Origin: Bradyrhizobium sp. SZCCHNS1050
GTDB taxonomy: Bacteria > Pseudomonadota > Alphaproteobacteria > Rhizobiales > Xanthobacteraceae
NCBI RefSeq assembly: GCF_032484785.1
Contig: NZ_JAUETR010000002.1
Coordinates: forward strand, 1,054,001 to 1,118,000
Direction: 5' to 3'
Length of the DNA stretch: 64,000 bases
The notes beneath the pieces were generated by a model, which worked only from the letters and a program-made list of their open reading frames with translations, ran no database searches and was not told where the DNA came from. Shown here piece after piece: positions 63,286 through 64,000 of this stretch. A program made the position numbers and the translations under genes. Each line of letters opens with the position of its first letter. Position 1 is the first letter of the stretch.

Positions 63286-64000
63286 ATGACCACCCACCCG
63301 AGGCCGATCCGACATCCGCAGCATTGGGCGACGGCCGCGATGCCGCCGCTGCAGCGCTTCCTGTCGGCCTGCCATGCCGACTTCTGGCCCGATCATGACG
63401 GCACCGTTGCGAACTACATCCCCGAGCTCGGCAAGGCCGACCCGGCGCATTTCGGCATCGGCCTCGCCACATTGGACGGCCACGTCTACGAGGTCGGCGA
63501 CAGCCGCGTGCCGTTCACGATCCAATCGATGTCGAAGCCGTTCGTGTTCGCGCTCGCGCTCGATACGCTCGGCTCCGACGAGGTCGAGCGCGTGATCGGC
63601 GTCGAGCCGTCCGGCGATCCCTTCAATTCCATCCGGCTCAATGCGGAGAACCACCCGTTCAATCCGATGGTCAATGCCGGCGCGATCGCGTGCAGCGGTC
63701 TGATCCGCAAGGCACGTCAGAATGACGCCTTCGAGACCATCCGCGACGCGCTCGGCCGCTTCGCCGGCCGCAAGCTCGATGTCGACGACGCGGTGTTCGC
63801 GTCGGAAGCCGCCACCGGCGATCGCAACCGCGCGATCGCCTATCTGCTGCGGACGTCGGAGGTCATCAGGGAGCCTGTCGATGACGTGCTCGCGGTCTAC
63901 TTCCGGCAATGCGCCGTGCTCGTCACCGCGCGCGACTGCGCGATCATGGCGGCCACGCTCGCCAATCGCGGCATCAATCCCGTCACCGGCGAGCAGGTGG
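63286..64000 (+). CDS. glsA: Glutaminase, N-terminal part (runs off window)
   Basis: 238 codons present before the right edge. Glutamine-hydrolysing serine-dependent beta-lactamase-like enzyme: VPFTIQSMSKPFVFALAL contains the Ser-x-x-Lys catalytic motif, then NPMVNAGAIACSGLI. Start at ATG 63286; a later Met at MPPLQRF is possible. Rhizobial glutaminases often carry extra C-terminal STAS or cyclic-nucleotide domains, which would lie outside this window. Confidence 0.92.
   Translation, partial: MTTHPRPIRHPQHWATAAMPPLQRFLSACHADFWPDHDGTVANYIPELGKADPAHFGIGLATLDGHVYEVGDSRVPFTIQSMSKPFVFALALDTLGSDEVERVIGVEPSGDPFNSIRLNAENHPFNPMVNAGAIACSGLIRKARQNDAFETIRDALGRFAGRKLDVDDAVFASEAATGDRNRAIAYLLRTSEVIREPVDDVLAVYFRQCAVLVTARDCAIMAATLANRGINPVTGEQV

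Noticed and set aside
62954..63472. 172-codon minus-strand frame over the glutaminase start
   Set aside because: Arg/Ser/Cys-rich translation with no recognisable domain and antisense to the conserved glutaminase N-terminus.

Overview
The window is high-GC alphaproteobacterial chromosome, most like Bradyrhizobium or a close relative in the Nitrobacteraceae. This rests on gene content (a DUF3551 secreted protein, a full tripartite tricarboxylate transporter operon, many CoA-linked catabolic genes), on an FNR/FixK-type box, and on dense palindromic intergenic repeats of the kind common in these genomes. Species cannot be fixed from sequence alone.

Left part (1 to about 15.27 kb) is acquired DNA ending at the 3' end of guaA. 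It holds, left to right: a WD40 protein running off the left edge, a caspase-fold (C14) protease and a DUF1353 protein, all on the minus strand and all with export signals; a lipoprotein and a small secreted protein on the plus strand; a patchwork of insertion-sequence remnants (IS3-type OrfB fragment, IS21-type istA with its N-terminal part inverted, intact istB and one IS21 end); a Ti-plasmid-like mobilisation module (traD, traC, oriT-like site, traA relaxase/helicase); two AlpA-like regulators; and a P4-type tyrosine integrase next to the guaA stop codon, a known genomic-island attachment site. No mating-pore (trb/virB) genes are visible, so the element looks mobilisable rather than self-transmissible, unless such genes lie left of the window.

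The core chromosome starts at guaA. From 15.3 to 24 kb: guaA, an RsmB-type rRNA methyltransferase, a MAPEG membrane protein, a CurA-like NADP-dependent reductase, guaB, a Pmp3-like small membrane protein and a DHA2 efflux pump. From 23.9 to 32.7 kb lies a surface-polysaccharide region: SGNH esterase, O-antigen-ligase-like protein, acyltransferase 3, and a translationally coupled trio (HlyD-like membrane fusion protein, alpha/alpha-toroid protein, cellulose-synthase-like GT2 with a PilZ-like tail). From 32.9 to 35.9 kb is a TctCBA solute uptake operon.

From 36 to 47.8 kb are mixed housekeeping and metabolic genes: rlmE, ppx/gppA, an orphan form-II CoxL-like molybdenum hydroxylase, a hotdog protein, a YaiI/DUF188 protein, a Uup-type ABC-F ATPase, a D-threonine-aldolase-like PLP enzyme and a BaiN-type flavoprotein. 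From 47.9 to 56 kb is a minus-strand acyl-CoA/valine catabolism block: mmsA, isobutyryl-CoA dehydrogenase, 3-hydroxyisobutyryl-CoA hydrolase, 3-hydroxyisobutyrate dehydrogenase, a medium-chain acyl-CoA synthetase, a MaoC hydratase and an SDR. From 56 to 62.9 kb: a TetR regulator divergent from an enoyl-CoA hydratase with a perfect FNR/FixK-type box between them, a thiolase, an MFS carrier, an acyl-CoA carboxylase carboxyltransferase and an IclR regulator with a palindromic operator candidate. The window ends inside a glutaminase gene. No rRNA, tRNA or CRISPR array was recognised.
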